DNA of 64,000 nt, taken from positions 4,336,501 to 4,400,500 of the forward strand of contig NZ_CP092183.1 of the NCBI RefSeq assembly GCF_023499255.1. Reading direction: 5' to 3'. Positions within the stretch are counted from its first letter, which is position 1. The number at the start of each line of letters is the position of its first letter. Shown here piece by piece: positions 35,784-45,779 of the stretch. Position numbers and translations under genes: made by a program. Origin of the DNA: Couchioplanes caeruleus (GTDB lineage: Bacteria; Actinomycetota; Actinomycetes; Mycobacteriales; Micromonosporaceae). Below the pieces are notes generated by a model, which saw only the letters and a list, made by a program, of their open reading frames with translations, made no database searches and was not told the origin of the DNA.

Positions 35784-36779
35784 ATGGATCAACGGCCCCG
35801 GCTGGACGACGTGGCCGCCCGGGTGGGCGTGTCCACGGCGTCGGTCTCGCTGGTGCTGCGCGGCGCGCCCGGCCCGAGCGCCGAGACCCGCCGCCGGGTT
35901 CTCGAGGCGGCCGCCGAGCTGGGCTATCGCGCCGATCGCACGGCCAGCATGCTCGCGCGCAGGCGACGGCACCTGCTCGGTGTGATGCTCGACATCCGCA
36001 ACCCGTTCCACGCCGAGCTGGTCGAGGAGATCCAGGCGGAGGCGGACGGCGTCGGTTACGAGGTGGTGCTGTCCACCCTGACCCGCCACCGCGACGAGGC
36101 CCGGGCGGTCGACACCCTGCTCGACTTCCGCTGCGAGGCGGTGCTGCTGCTGGGCCCCGACGTCGCGGACGGCCGGCTCGGCGAGCTGGCCGCGCAGGTG
36201 CCCGTGGTGGCGATCGGCCGCCGGGTCGGCGACGACCGCGTCGACGTGGTGCGGTCAGCGGACCACCTCGGCGTGGCGGAGGCGGTCACCCACCTGACCG
36301 GTCTCGGGCACCGCCGCATCGCCTTCCTCGACGGCGGGCGCGGCGCGGTGGCGGCCGCGCGCCGCCGCGGCTACCGCGACGCCATGCGCCGCGCCGGCCT
36401 GCAGAGCGAGATCACGATCCTGCCAGGGGACCACACCGAGGAGGGCGGCATCCGCGCGGGCCGGCTGCTGGCCGCCGCCACCGACCGCCCGACGGCGGTC
36501 GTCGCCAGCAACGACCGCCTCGCCGTCGGCCTCATGGACGCGTTCGTGCGCGCCGGCATACCGGTCCCCGGGGCCATGTCCATCATCGGGTACGACGACA
36601 GCACCCTGGCCCGCCTCGCGCACATCGACCTCACCTCGATCAACCAGGACGCCCCGGCCCAGGCGAGATTCGCGGTACGCGCCGCCGTCCAGCGCCTCGA
36701 CGAGGGCCGCGAGCAGCGTATGGAGATGGTCCTCGACCCGCACCTGGTCGTGCGGGGCAGCACCGCCGCACCGCCATGA
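35784..36779 (+). CDS. LacI-family transcriptional regulator
   Basis: The 331-residue protein opens with the LacI helix-turn-helix PRLDDVAARVGVSTASVSLV and hinge region RADRTASMLARRRRHLLGVM, followed by a periplasmic-binding-type ligand domain (VTHLTGLGHRRIAFLDGGR, PTAVVASNDRLAVGLMDAFV, SIIGYDDSTLARLAHIDLTS). GGAGG lies before the ATG at 35784; an upstream in-frame ATG at 35724 starts inside the operator region and is not favoured. It likely represses the divergent dehydrogenase-isomerase operon in the absence of a sugar inducer. Confidence 0.92.
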   Translation: MDQRPRLDDVAARVGVSTASVSLVLRGAPGPSAETRRRVLEAAAELGYRADRTASMLARRRRHLLGVMLDIRNPFHAELVEEIQAEADGVGYEVVLSTLTRHRDEARAVDTLLDFRCEAVLLLGPDVADGRLGELAAQVPVVAIGRRVGDDRVDVVRSADHLGVAEAVTHLTGLGHRRIAFLDGGRGAVAAARRRGYRDAMRRAGLQSEITILPGDHTEEGGIRAGRLLAAATDRPTAVVASNDRLAVGLMDAFVRAGIPVPGAMSIIGYDDSTLARLAHIDLTSINQDAPAQARFAVRAAVQRLDEGREQRMEMVLDPHLVVRGSTAAPP

Positions 36780-36905
36780 CCCGGCGGCCACGACCGGATC
36801 CGCGCCCCGGGCATCGGTGCCGGCACGGCTGCGCCACGAGCCGGCGCGCCGGGCGTCGGTGGCAGCCGGGCAGCGGCTGATGTGGACCGTCTCGCGCGCC
36901 CGGGC

Positions 36906-37214
36906 CTACGCCGTCGTCCGGCCGCGCAGCCACGCAGCCTTCGCCGCGGCCCGCTCCTCGTCGGCGCCGGCGGCTCGGAGCAGCTCCAGCGCCGGCCAGT
37001 AGGCGACCGTCTCGGCCTGCGCCCCCGCGACCACCCGGTGCAGGTAGTCGCCGAGGACGTCACCGAGCACCACGGGGTCCCGGCTGATCGCCCGGAGGGC
37101 GGGGAGCGCATCGGCGGGGTCGGCCGCGGGGCCGTCGGCACGCACCCGGTCGACCACCGCCGCCACGCGACCGGCGATCGCACGTTGCGCTTCGCTGAGC
37201 TCGGGCTTCTCCAT
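36906..37214 (-). CDS. Small hypothetical protein
   Basis: The 102-residue product (MEKPELSEAQRAIAGRVAAV) is helical and Ala-rich with a central PVVLGDVLGDYLHRVVAGAQ. It has no signal sequence or membrane segment. GC bias of the third position is as in its neighbours, which favours real coding. I do not recognise a family. Confidence 0.6.
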   Translation of the reverse strand: MEKPELSEAQRAIAGRVAAVVDRVRADGPAADPADALPALRAISRDPVVLGDVLGDYLHRVVAGAQAETVAYWPALELLRAAGADEERAAAKAAWLRGRTTA

Positions 37215-37542
37215 AGAGCGACGGTACGCCGCCGCAGAGCTCCGCCGCGGAGCGCGGACGTGGGGCAGCGGCCTGGGCGCCGATGTGAGACGCCGGCGCG
37301 GAGCGTGGACGTGGGGCGACGGCCTGGGCGCCGATGTGGGGCGCCGTCGCGGAGCGCGGACGAGGGGTGGCGGCCCCGGGGGCGCCGATGTGGGGGGCGC
37401 CGCCGCGGAACGCCGCCGCGGAACGCCGGCGTGGGTCGCCGACGTGACACGCCGCTGCGGAACGGCGCCGGCGCCGGCGCGGCATGCCGACCGGCTAACG
37501 ACGGACGCCGGGACAGGATCGCCGCGGGACGGATCGGACCGG
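37215..37542. repeat. Tandem 51-base repeat array in the gap before paaK
   Basis: Two nearly identical 51-base units (37249-37299 and 37300-37350) read GGAGCGYGGACGTGGGGC then CGGCCTGGGCGCCGATGTG; a longer third unit (37351 to about 37406) and shortened copies follow to about 37475. The period is 17 codons, so frames on both strands are open and show repeats (for example APHIGAQAVAPRPRSA on the minus strand), but no ribosome site or conserved protein is seen. I treat it as a non-coding satellite. Confidence 0.6.
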
Positions 37543-38850
37543 TCAGCCCTTCGGCCGCTGGTCCACGATCCGGCGCATCTTGCCCATCGAGCGTTCCACC
37601 CCGTCGGGCTCGATCACCTCGACCGCCACGCTCACCCCGACCGTGTTCTTCACGAGCGTGGCCAGCTGCCGTCCTGCCTCCTGCGCCGCCTCGGGCGCGA
37701 CCCCATGCCGCCGTTCCACCTTCACCGTCAGCTCGTCGAGCCGTCCCGACCGGGCGAGGACACACTGGAAATGCGGGGACAGCGCGGGCGTACGGACGAT
37801 GAGCTCTTCGATCTGGGTGGGGAACACGTTGACCCCGCGCAGGATGATCATGTCGTCCGTGCGGCCGGTGATCTTCTCGATGCGGCGCATCGGGCGGGCC
37901 GTGCCGGGCAGGAGCCGGGTCAGGTCGCGGGTGCGGTAGCGGACGACCGGCATGGCCTCCTTGGTCAGGGAGGTGAAGACGAGCTCGCCGAGTTCGCCGT
38001 CCGGGAGGACCTCGCCGGTGAGCGGGTCGATGATCTCGGGGAGGAAGTGGTCCTCCCAGACGTGCAGGCCGTCCTTGGTCTCCACGCACTCCATCGCCAC
38101 GCCGGGGCCCATCACCTCGGACAGGCCGTAGATGTCCACCGCGTGCAGGTCCACCTCCTGCTCGATCTCCGCGCGCAGTTCCTGCGTCCACGGTTCGGCG
38201 CCGAAGATGCCCACCGCGAGCGACGTGGCCCGCGGGTCCACGCCCTGGCGGCGCATCTCGTCGACGATCGCGAGCATGTAGCTGGGTGTCACCATGATGA
38301 TGTCCGGTTCGAAGTCCTTGATCAGCATGACCTGGCGTTCCGTCATGCCGCCGGACACCGGGATCACGGTGCAGCCGAGCTCCTCCGCGCCGTAGTGGGC
38401 TCCCAGCCCGCCGGTGAACAGCCCGTACCCGTAGGCGACGTGGACCCGGTCGCCGGGCCGGCCGCCGGCCGCGCGGATGGAGCGGGCCATCAGGCGGGCC
38501 CAGGTGCGGACGTCCTCGAGCGTGTAGCCGACGACCGTCGGGCGGCCGGTCGTCCCGGACGACGCGTGCAGGCGCGCGATCCGGTCGCGGGGCACGGCGA
38601 ACATGCCGTACGGGTAGTTGGCCCGCAGCACCGCCTTGTCGGTGAACGGGAACGTCGCCAGGTCGCCGAGCTCGCGCAGGTCGTCGGGGTGGACCTGGTG
38701 TTCCTCGAACATCTTCCGGTACGGCGCCACGTTGTCGTACGCGTGCCGCAGCGACCACTTCAGCCGCTGGAGCTGCAGCTCGCGCAGCTCGTCGACCGAG
38801 GCGCGTTCGACGGGTTCGAGGTCGGCCGGGCGAGGGGAGCGGTCCTGCAT
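37543..38850 (-). CDS. paaK: Phenylacetate-CoA ligase
   Basis: The 435-residue AMP-forming ligase activates phenylacetate to phenylacetyl-CoA, the first step of the pathway. It has the PaaK-type AMP site LHASSGTTGRPTVVGYT, the DIYGLSEVMGPGVAMEC strand, FTSLTKEAMPVVRYRTRDLT and a C-terminal domain ITGRTDDMIILRGVNVFPTQ with a conserved Lys near the end (MGKMRRIVDQRP). Length fits the family. It follows the TetR gene by 12 bases and is the last gene of a three-gene operon with paaI. Confidence 0.94.
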   Translation of the reverse strand: MQDRSPRPADLEPVERASVDELRELQLQRLKWSLRHAYDNVAPYRKMFEEHQVHPDDLRELGDLATFPFTDKAVLRANYPYGMFAVPRDRIARLHASSGTTGRPTVVGYTLEDVRTWARLMARSIRAAGGRPGDRVHVAYGYGLFTGGLGAHYGAEELGCTVIPVSGGMTERQVMLIKDFEPDIIMVTPSYMLAIVDEMRRQGVDPRATSLAVGIFGAEPWTQELRAEIEQEVDLHAVDIYGLSEVMGPGVAMECVETKDGLHVWEDHFLPEIIDPLTGEVLPDGELGELVFTSLTKEAMPVVRYRTRDLTRLLPGTARPMRRIEKITGRTDDMIILRGVNVFPTQIEELIVRTPALSPHFQCVLARSGRLDELTVKVERRHGVAPEAAQEAGRQLATLVKNTVGVSVAVEVIEPDGVERSMGKMRRIVDQRPKG

Positions 38851-38862
38851 CGTCGTTCTCCT

Positions 38863-39555
38863 TTAGGCGGGCCTCGTACGCAGGCCGTCGAAGGCGATCG
38901 CGGTCACCGTGGCGGCCAGCTCGGCCGCACCGCCGCGGGAGGGGCTGTACCACTCGATGAGCGAGTTGACCATGCCGAAGAGCAGGCGGGCGGCGATGGC
39001 GGGGTCCACGTCGGCGCGGATCGAGCCCTCCGCCTGGGCCTGCTTGACCAGCGTGGTGACCTCCTGGTCGAAGAGGCGGCGGCGTTCGAGCGCCTCGAGT
39101 TCCCCGTCGGTGTTGCCGCGTACGCGCAGCAGCAGCGTCACGTACGGGAGCCGTTCGGCCAGCACGAGCACGCTGAGCCGGATCAGCGACTCGAGCCGCT
39201 CGAGCGCGCTGGCGGGTGTCAGGTCGCGTACCCGGGTCATCGCCTCGTCGAGGCCGTCGAGGGCGTGCCCGACCGCCAGCCGCAGCAGCTCCTCCTTGCC
39301 GCGGACGTGGTGGTAGATGCTCGATTTGGTGATCTTCAGCCGCCGCGCGAGGTCGTCCATGCTGGTCGCGTCGTAGCCGCGCTCGTTGAACAGGAGCACC
39401 GCGGCGGTGAGCACGGCGTCCAGGTCATGTCCCGGGCGGCCGCGCCGCCCGCGGCCGGCAGGCTGACCCGGGCCGGCAGGCTGACCCGGGCCGGCGGGCT
39501 GGGCGGGGGCGGCGGGCTGGGAAGGGCCGGCGGGCTGTGCGGGGGCGGCGGTCAC
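38863..39555 (-). CDS. paaR: TetR-family regulator of phenylacetate genes
   Basis: The 230-residue protein has a TetR helix-turn-helix (LDAVLTAAVLLFNERGYDAT, DDLARRLKITKSSIYHHVRG) and a helical ligand domain ending LLFGMVNSLIEWYSPSRGG, as in actinobacterial PaaR repressors that respond to phenylacetyl-CoA. The GTG at 39555 overlaps the paaI stop by 4 bases. The first 35 residues are an unusual Pro/Ala/Gly-rich tail made of PAGP-like repeats. A PaaR-type operator lies upstream of paaI. The symbol is by context. Confidence 0.87.
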   Translation of the reverse strand: MTAAPAQPAGPSQPAAPAQPAGPGQPAGPGQPAGRGRRGRPGHDLDAVLTAAVLLFNERGYDATSMDDLARRLKITKSSIYHHVRGKEELLRLAVGHALDGLDEAMTRVRDLTPASALERLESLIRLSVLVLAERLPYVTLLLRVRGNTDGELEALERRRLFDQEVTTLVKQAQAEGSIRADVDPAIAARLLFGMVNSLIEWYSPSRGGAAELAATVTAIAFDGLRTRPA

Positions 39556-39956
39556 GCGGGCCGGCCCGGGCTGATCATGCGGCTGCGGCCCCGGAACTCG
39601 GCCACCACGTCGCCGTCGCGGGTGACGGTGACGTCGTAGATGCCGCTGCGCCCGCTGCTCGAGCGTTCGGTGGCGCGGGCCTCCAGCACGTCGCCCTCGG
39701 CGGCCGGTCGCAGGAACGTCACGTCCGCGCCCGCCGCCACGGTGACCGGGCCGTGGCTGTTGCAGGCGCAGGCGAAGGCCGTGTCGGCGAGCAGGAACAC
39801 GTACCCGCCGTGGGCCATGCCGTGCCCGTTCACCATCTCCGCGGTGACCGTCATGCGGACCGTCGCGGCGCCCTCGCCTGCGGAGATCAGGTCGATCCCC
39901 AGCTGCTGGGACGCCGTGTCGCGGGCGAACATCTCGTGGGCCGCCGTATGTGCCAT
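39552..39956 (-). CDS. paaI: Phenylacetate-pathway hotdog thioesterase
   Basis: The 134-residue enzyme hydrolyses aromatic CoA thioesters and prevents CoA trapping. The hotdog motif VNGHGMAHGGYVFLLADTAF carries the conserved His and catalytic Asp of PaaI. The ATG at 39956 has GAGG six bases upstream; an in-frame start at 40001 would put the start inside the operator and is rejected. It is the first gene of the leftward operon. Confidence 0.91.
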   Translation of the reverse strand: MAHTAAHEMFARDTASQQLGIDLISAGEGAATVRMTVTAEMVNGHGMAHGGYVFLLADTAFACACNSHGPVTVAAGADVTFLRPAAEGDVLEARATERSSSGRSGIYDVTVTRDGDVVAEFRGRSRMISPGRPA

Positions 39957-39981
39957 GCAGAACCTCGGGTCTTGATAACCG

Positions 39982-39995
39982 ACCGAACGGACGGT
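39982..39995. promoter_or_regulatory. PaaR-type operator between the two paa operons
   Basis: ACCG-AA-CG-GA-CGGT matches the core ACCGNNCGNNCGGT that I recall for actinobacterial PaaR. A wider imperfect repeat ACCGACCG-AA-CGGACGGT (39978-39995) surrounds it. The site lies in the 74-base gap between the paaI and paaN starts (26 bases from paaI, 36 from paaN) so one bound regulator could block both operons. Confidence 0.7.
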
Positions 39996-40030
39996 AGACA
40001 ATAGCTACACCCAATCGCAAAGGAGCGCCG

Positions 40031-41711
40031 GTGACAAGCCCCGCCGAGTTCTACGAGACGCACCGCGACCTGCTGGACCGGGCGATCGAGGCCGCCGCGA
40101 CGCGCGATCACTGGTCGGCGTACCCGGAGTCGCCGAGCAAGTCCGTCTACGGCGAGCAGGCCGCCCCCGCCGGTGAGCAGGCGTTCCAGGCGCTGCTCGG
40201 CAAGGACTTCCCGATCGAGGTGCCCGGCGCGACCACGAGCGTGGCGACCGAGCGCTCGCCGTACGGGATCGAGATGGGCATCCGCTACCCCAAGGGTGAG
40301 CCGGGCGACCTGGCCGCCGCCGCCCGCGCCGCGACGCCGGGCTGGCGGGCCGTGGGCCCGCACGCTCGCGCGGGCGTCGCCGCCGAGATCCTGCGGCGGG
40401 TCAACGCGCGCATCTTCGAGATGGCGCACGCCGTGCAGCACACCAGCGGGCAGGCGTTCGTCATGGCGTTCCAGGCCGGCGGCGCGCACGCGCAGGACCG
40501 CGGGCTGGAGGCCGTCGCGGTCGCGCTGGCCGAGCAGACCCGCATCCCCGCCACCGCCACCTGGGCCAAGCCGCAGCGCGGCGGCGACCCGCTGCGGCTG
40601 AGCAAGACCAGCACGCCCGTCGGCCGCGGCGTGGCGCTGGTGATCGGCTGCAACACGTTCCCGACCTGGAACAGCTACCCGGGCCTGTTCGCCAGCCTGG
40701 TCACCGGCAACCCGGTGATCGTCAAGCCGCATCCCGGTGCGGTGCTCCCCCTGGCCATCACCGTGCAGGTCGCCCGTGAGGTGCTCACCGAGGCCGGGCT
40801 GGACCCGAACCTCGTGACGCTCGCGGTCGAGGAGCGCGGCGACGGCATCGCCGCCACCCTCGCCACCCACCCGGACGTGCGCATCGTCGACTTCACCGGC
40901 TCGAGCGAGTTCGGCAACTGGCTGGAGGCCAACGCCCGCCAGGCCGTCGTCTACACCGAGAAGGCCGGCCTGAACACCGTCGTCGTCGACTCCACCGACG
41001 ACTACCGCGGCATGCTGCGCAACCTCGCATTCTCGTTGTCGCTCTACAGCGGGCAGATGTGCACGACCCCGCAGAACCTGCTCGTGCCCGCCGGCGGCAT
41101 CGAGACCGACGCCGGCCGCAAGAGCCCCGCCGAGTTCGGGGCCGAGCTCGCCGCCGCGGTCGACAAGCTGCTCGGCGACCCGAAGCGCGCCGCCGGCACG
41201 CTCGGCGCGATCGTCAACGACGGCGTGCTGGCCCGGCTCACCGAGGCCGGCTCGCTGCCGGGCGTGCTGCACCCGTCCGCCGAGGTCGCCGACGAGCAGT
41301 TCCCCGGCGCCACGATCCGTACGCCGGTGATCGCCCGTCTCGACGCCTCGGACGAGAAGACGTACACGCGGGAGTGGTTCGGGCCGGTGTCGTTCGTCAT
41401 CACCACCGAGTCCACCGGGCACAGCCTGCGCCTGTTCACCGAGACGGTGCGTCACCACGGCGCGCTGACCGCGTCGGTGTACTCGACCTCCGAGGACGTC
41501 CTCGCCGCGGCGCGGGAGGCCGCCCTGGACGCCGGGGTGCACCTCTCGCAGAACCTCACGGGCGGCGTCTTCGTCAACCAGACCGCCGCGTTCAGCGACC
41601 TGCACGGCACCGGCGCCAACCCCGCCGCGACGGCCTCGCTGACGGATCCGGCGTACGTGACCGGCCGGTTCTTCACCCTGCAGTCGCGCCACCACGTCAG
41701 CGAGGAGAGCA

Positions 41712-41719
<8 letters not shown>
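40031..41719 (+). CDS. paaN: PaaN-type phenylacetic acid degradation aldehyde dehydrogenase
   Basis: The 562-residue protein starts (M)[20 protein letters not shown] and has the dehydrogenase domain of the PaaN/PaaZ group ([56 protein letters not shown]) with catalytic Cys344 in SGQMCTTPQ. It should oxidise the semialdehyde formed after ring opening. Unlike proteobacterial PaaZ (about 680 residues) it has no C-terminal MaoC-like hydratase. An AAGGAGCGCCG ribosome site precedes the GTG. Its end overlaps the thiolase by 8 bases. Confidence 0.92.
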
Positions 41720-42889
<1,170 letters not shown>

Positions 42890-42890
<1 letters not shown>

Positions 42891-43624
42891 TGGGAGCCAC
42901 TCTCGCGGTCGAGGAGCACGCCGACCGGGTGGTCGTCACGCTGCGGCGCCCCGAGGCCCGCAACGCGATCAACGCGGCCATGATCCGTGAGCTGCACGAG
43001 GTCTGCGCGGACCTGGAGGAGCGCCCGCGGCTGCTGCTGATCACCGGCGCCGAGGGCACCTTCGCCGCCGGCGCGGACATCGGCGAACTCCGCGAACGTG
43101 GCCGTGACCAGGCGTTGCAGGGCATCAACAGCCGGCTGTTCGACCGGGTCGCCCGGCTGCCGCTGCCCACGGTCGCGGCGGTCGACGGGTACGCGCTCGG
43201 CGGCGGCGCGGAGCTCGCGTACGCCTGCGACGTGCGGCTGGCCTCGCCCGCGGCGGTGTTCGGCAACCCGGAGCCGGGACTGGGCATCCTCGCGGCGGCC
43301 GGCGCGTGCTGGCGGCTGCGGGAGCTCGTGGGCGCCTCGGTCGCCAAGCAGGTGCTCCTCGCGGGACGCCGGCTCGACGCGGACGACGCGTACCGGTTCG
43401 GGCTGGTCGCCGAGGTCGTGCCGGCGGCCGAGCTGCTCAAGCGGGCGCACGCGCTGCTCGACCGGATGGCCCGCTCGGGTCCGCTGGCGTTGCGGCTGAC
43501 CAAGCTGGTCGCCGACGCGCCCGGCGGTCACCCGGTCACCGACGACCTCGCGCAGGCCGTGCTCTTCGAGTCCGAGGACAAGCGGTCGCGGATGGACGCG
43601 TTCCTGGCGGGTGAGCGGCGATGA
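42890..43624 (+). CDS. Enoyl-CoA hydratase/isomerase family protein (PaaF or PaaG)
   Basis: The 244-residue crotonase begins MGATLAVEEHADRVVVTLRR, has the acyl-CoA loop GTFAAGADIGELRERGRDQA and the oxyanion-hole VDGYALGGGAELAYACDVRL. The active-site strand is FGNPEPGLGILAAAGACWRL; the Glu of NPEP is present but the second Glu of classical hydratases appears replaced (AKQVLLAG). It is the only crotonase in the locus, so whether it acts as PaaF hydratase or PaaG isomerase is open. The ATG overlaps the thiolase stop by one base (TGATG). Confidence 0.84.
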
Positions 43625-44463
43625 CCGGCGTACCGAAGCGGGTGGGTGTCATCGGCGGCGGCCGGATGGGCGCCGGCATCGCCCAGGTCTTCGCCACGGC
43701 CGGCGCGGTCGTGACGGTCGTCGAGCCGGACCGCGCCGCCGCTCGCGAGCGGGTCGCGACCGGCCTCCGGCGTGCCGCCGAGCGCGGCAAACTGGCCGAG
43801 GACCCCGCTGCCGTCCTGGAGCGGATCGAGCTGACCGGTGAGCTCCCGGCCGATGCCGGGCTGGTGGTCGAGGCGGTCCCCGAGGACCCGGCGCTGAAGA
43901 CGAGCGTGCTCGCGGCCGCCGAGAAGGTCGTCGGCGAGGACGCGGTGCTCGCCACGAACACCAGCTCGCTGTCGATCGCCGGTCTCGCCGAGGGCCTGCG
44001 GCGGCCCGGGCGGTTCGTAGGCATGCACTTCTTCAACCCGGTGCCCGCCAGCGATCTCGTCGAGATCGTCGCCGGCCCGCAGACCGGCCGGGCCGTCCGG
44101 GACGCCGCGGCCGGGTGGGCGGGCGCGCTGGGCAAGACCGCGATCGTCGTACGGGACTCGCCCGGCTTCGCCACCAGCCGCCTGGGCGTCCTGCTCGGGC
44201 TGGAGGCGATCCGCATGCTCGAGGAGGGCGTGGCCGACGCCGAGTCCATCGACCGCGCGATGGAGCTGGGCTACCGGCACCCGATGGGCCCGCTGCGCTC
44301 GACCGACCTGGTCGGACTCGACGTACGGCTGGCCATCGCCGAGCACCTGCACCGTGAGCTCGGCGACCGGTTCGCCCCGCCGCGGCTGCTCCGGGACAAG
44401 GTCGCGCGCGGCGAGCTCGGCCGCAAGAGCGGGCAGGGCTTCTACTCCTGGGAGGCGTCATGA
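43621..44463 (+). CDS. paaH: 3-hydroxyacyl-CoA dehydrogenase
   Basis: The 280-residue NAD-dependent enzyme oxidises 3-hydroxyadipyl-CoA. It has the Rossmann motif [59 protein letters not shown] (with the catalytic His) and [20 protein letters not shown] at the domain junction. The length fits the family. The ATG overlaps the previous stop (ATGA). Confidence 0.92.
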   Translation: MTGVPKRVGVIGGGRMGAGIAQVFATAGAVVTVVEPDRAAARERVATGLRRAAERGKLAEDPAAVLERIELTGELPADAGLVVEAVPEDPALKTSVLAAAEKVVGEDAVLATNTSSLSIAGLAEGLRRPGRFVGMHFFNPVPASDLVEIVAGPQTGRAVRDAAAGWAGALGKTAIVVRDSPGFATSRLGVLLGLEAIRMLEEGVADAESIDRAMELGYRHPMGPLRSTDLVGLDVRLAIAEHLHRELGDRFAPPRLLRDKVARGELGRKSGQGFYSWEAS

Positions 44464-45386
44464 CCGGCGAAGAGGTCTTCACCGAGACCATCGCGAAGGA
44501 CCAGCGGATCGAGCCGCGGGACTGGATGCCGGACGGCTACCGCAGGACGATGATCCGGCAGATCGCCCAGCACGCGCACTCCGAGATCATCGGCATGCAG
44601 CCGGAGGGGGAGTGGATCACCCGGGCGCCGTCGCTGCGGCGCAAGGCGATCCTGCTCGCCAAGGTGCAGGACGAGGCCGGCCACGGGCTCTACCTGTACT
44701 CGGCCGCCGAGACGCTCGGCGCGGACCGCGGGGACCTGACCCGCCGGCTCATCGAGGGCCGGCAGAAGTACTCGTCGATCTTCAACTATCCGACGCTGTC
44801 CTTCGCCGACGTGGGCGTCATCGGCTGGCTCGTCGACGGCGCGGCGATCTGCAACCAGGTGCCGCTGTGCCGCAGCTCCTTCGGCCCGTACGCGCGAGCC
44901 ATGATCCGCATCTGCAAGGAGGAGTCGTTCCACCAGCGGCAGGGCTACGAACTGCTGCTGACCATGATGGGCGGCACCCCGGCGCAGCGGGAGATGGTCC
45001 AGGACGCGGTGAACCGGTGGTGGTGGCCGTCGCTGATGATGTTCGGCCCGCCCGACGACCGCTCGCCCAACTCGGCGCAGTCGATGGCCTGGAAGATCAA
45101 GCGGCACAGCAACGACGAGCTGCGCCAGCGCTTCGTCGACATGACGGTGCCGCAGGCCGGGGCGCTCGGCGTGACCCTGCCCGACCCATCGCTTGCCTGG
45201 AACGCCGACCGCGGGCATTACGACTTCGGCACGCCGGACTGGGCCGAGCTGTCCCGGGTGATCTCGGGCGACGGGCCGTGCAACGCCCAGCGCATCGAGC
45301 GCCGGCGCCGGGCGGACGAGGACGGCGCCTGGGTCCGCGAAGCCGCGGCCGCCCACGCCGCGAAGCAGATGGGAGTCCCGGCGTGA
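44460..45386 (+). CDS. paaA: Phenylacetyl-CoA epoxidase subunit PaaA
   Basis: The 308-residue catalytic subunit of the phenylacetyl-CoA 1,2-epoxidase carries the di-iron ligands in [33 protein letters not shown] and [19 protein letters not shown]. Its ring-epoxidation activity needs PaaC, B, D and E, all encoded downstream. It overlaps paaH by 4 bases. Length and motifs match PaaA throughout. Confidence 0.95.
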   Translation: MTGEEVFTETIAKDQRIEPRDWMPDGYRRTMIRQIAQHAHSEIIGMQPEGEWITRAPSLRRKAILLAKVQDEAGHGLYLYSAAETLGADRGDLTRRLIEGRQKYSSIFNYPTLSFADVGVIGWLVDGAAICNQVPLCRSSFGPYARAMIRICKEESFHQRQGYELLLTMMGGTPAQREMVQDAVNRWWWPSLMMFGPPDDRSPNSAQSMAWKIKRHSNDELRQRFVDMTVPQAGALGVTLPDPSLAWNADRGHYDFGTPDWAELSRVISGDGPCNAQRIERRRRADEDGAWVREAAAAHAAKQMGVPA

Positions 45387-45469
45387 GCGACCGCACCGAA
45401 CCTCTCAGGCCAGCGGATGGCGACGGCCGTGACGGTGAGGGCCAGGAGGGCACGCCAAGGAGGCACAGC

Positions 45470-45769
45470 GTGAGTGAGCAGGAGATCCGGCACGAGTGGC
45501 CGCTGTTCGAGGTGTTCGTCCGCGCCAAGCGGGGCCTCAACCACGTGCACGTCGGCTCGCTGCGCGCGGCGGACCACCGCATGGCCCTGCTGCACGCGCG
45601 TGATCTCTACACGCGGCGTAACGAGGGCGTCAGCATCTGGGTGGTGCGTTCCGACGACGTGGCCGCGTCCGGCCCGGACGAGAAGGAGGCCTTCTTCGCG
45701 CCGAGCGGCGACAAGGCGTACCGGCACCCGACGTACTACTCCATTCCCGACTCCGTACCGCACATCTGA
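45470..45769 (+). CDS. paaB: Phenylacetyl-CoA epoxidase subunit PaaB
   Basis: The 99-residue protein reads (M)SEQEIRHEWPLFEVFVRAKR with the PaaB hallmark AADHRMALLHARDLYTRRNE and VRSDDVAASGPDEKEAFFAP. I chose the GTG at 45470 because AAGGAGG lies six bases upstream and PaaB proteins start just before the WPLFEVF motif. Another in-frame GTG at 45383, overlapping the paaA stop, would add 29 low-complexity residues. PaaB is a structural subunit of the epoxidase. Confidence 0.92.
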   Translation: MSEQEIRHEWPLFEVFVRAKRGLNHVHVGSLRAADHRMALLHARDLYTRRNEGVSIWVVRSDDVAASGPDEKEAFFAPSGDKAYRHPTYYSIPDSVPHI

Positions 45770-45779
45770 GGCGGCCACC

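Noticed and set aside
37249..37475. CRISPR-like array
   Set aside because: Units are contiguous without unique spacers, so it is a tandem satellite; no cas genes are near.
37285..39639. A 784-codon plus-strand frame over paaK and the TetR gene
   Set aside because: Same GC-bias shadow; it has no domain, while paaK and paaR on the other strand have complete family motifs.
39957..40020. Upstream start for paaI at 40001
   Set aside because: It would place coding sequence through the operator and add residues not seen in PaaI; the ATG at 39956 has GAGG in place.
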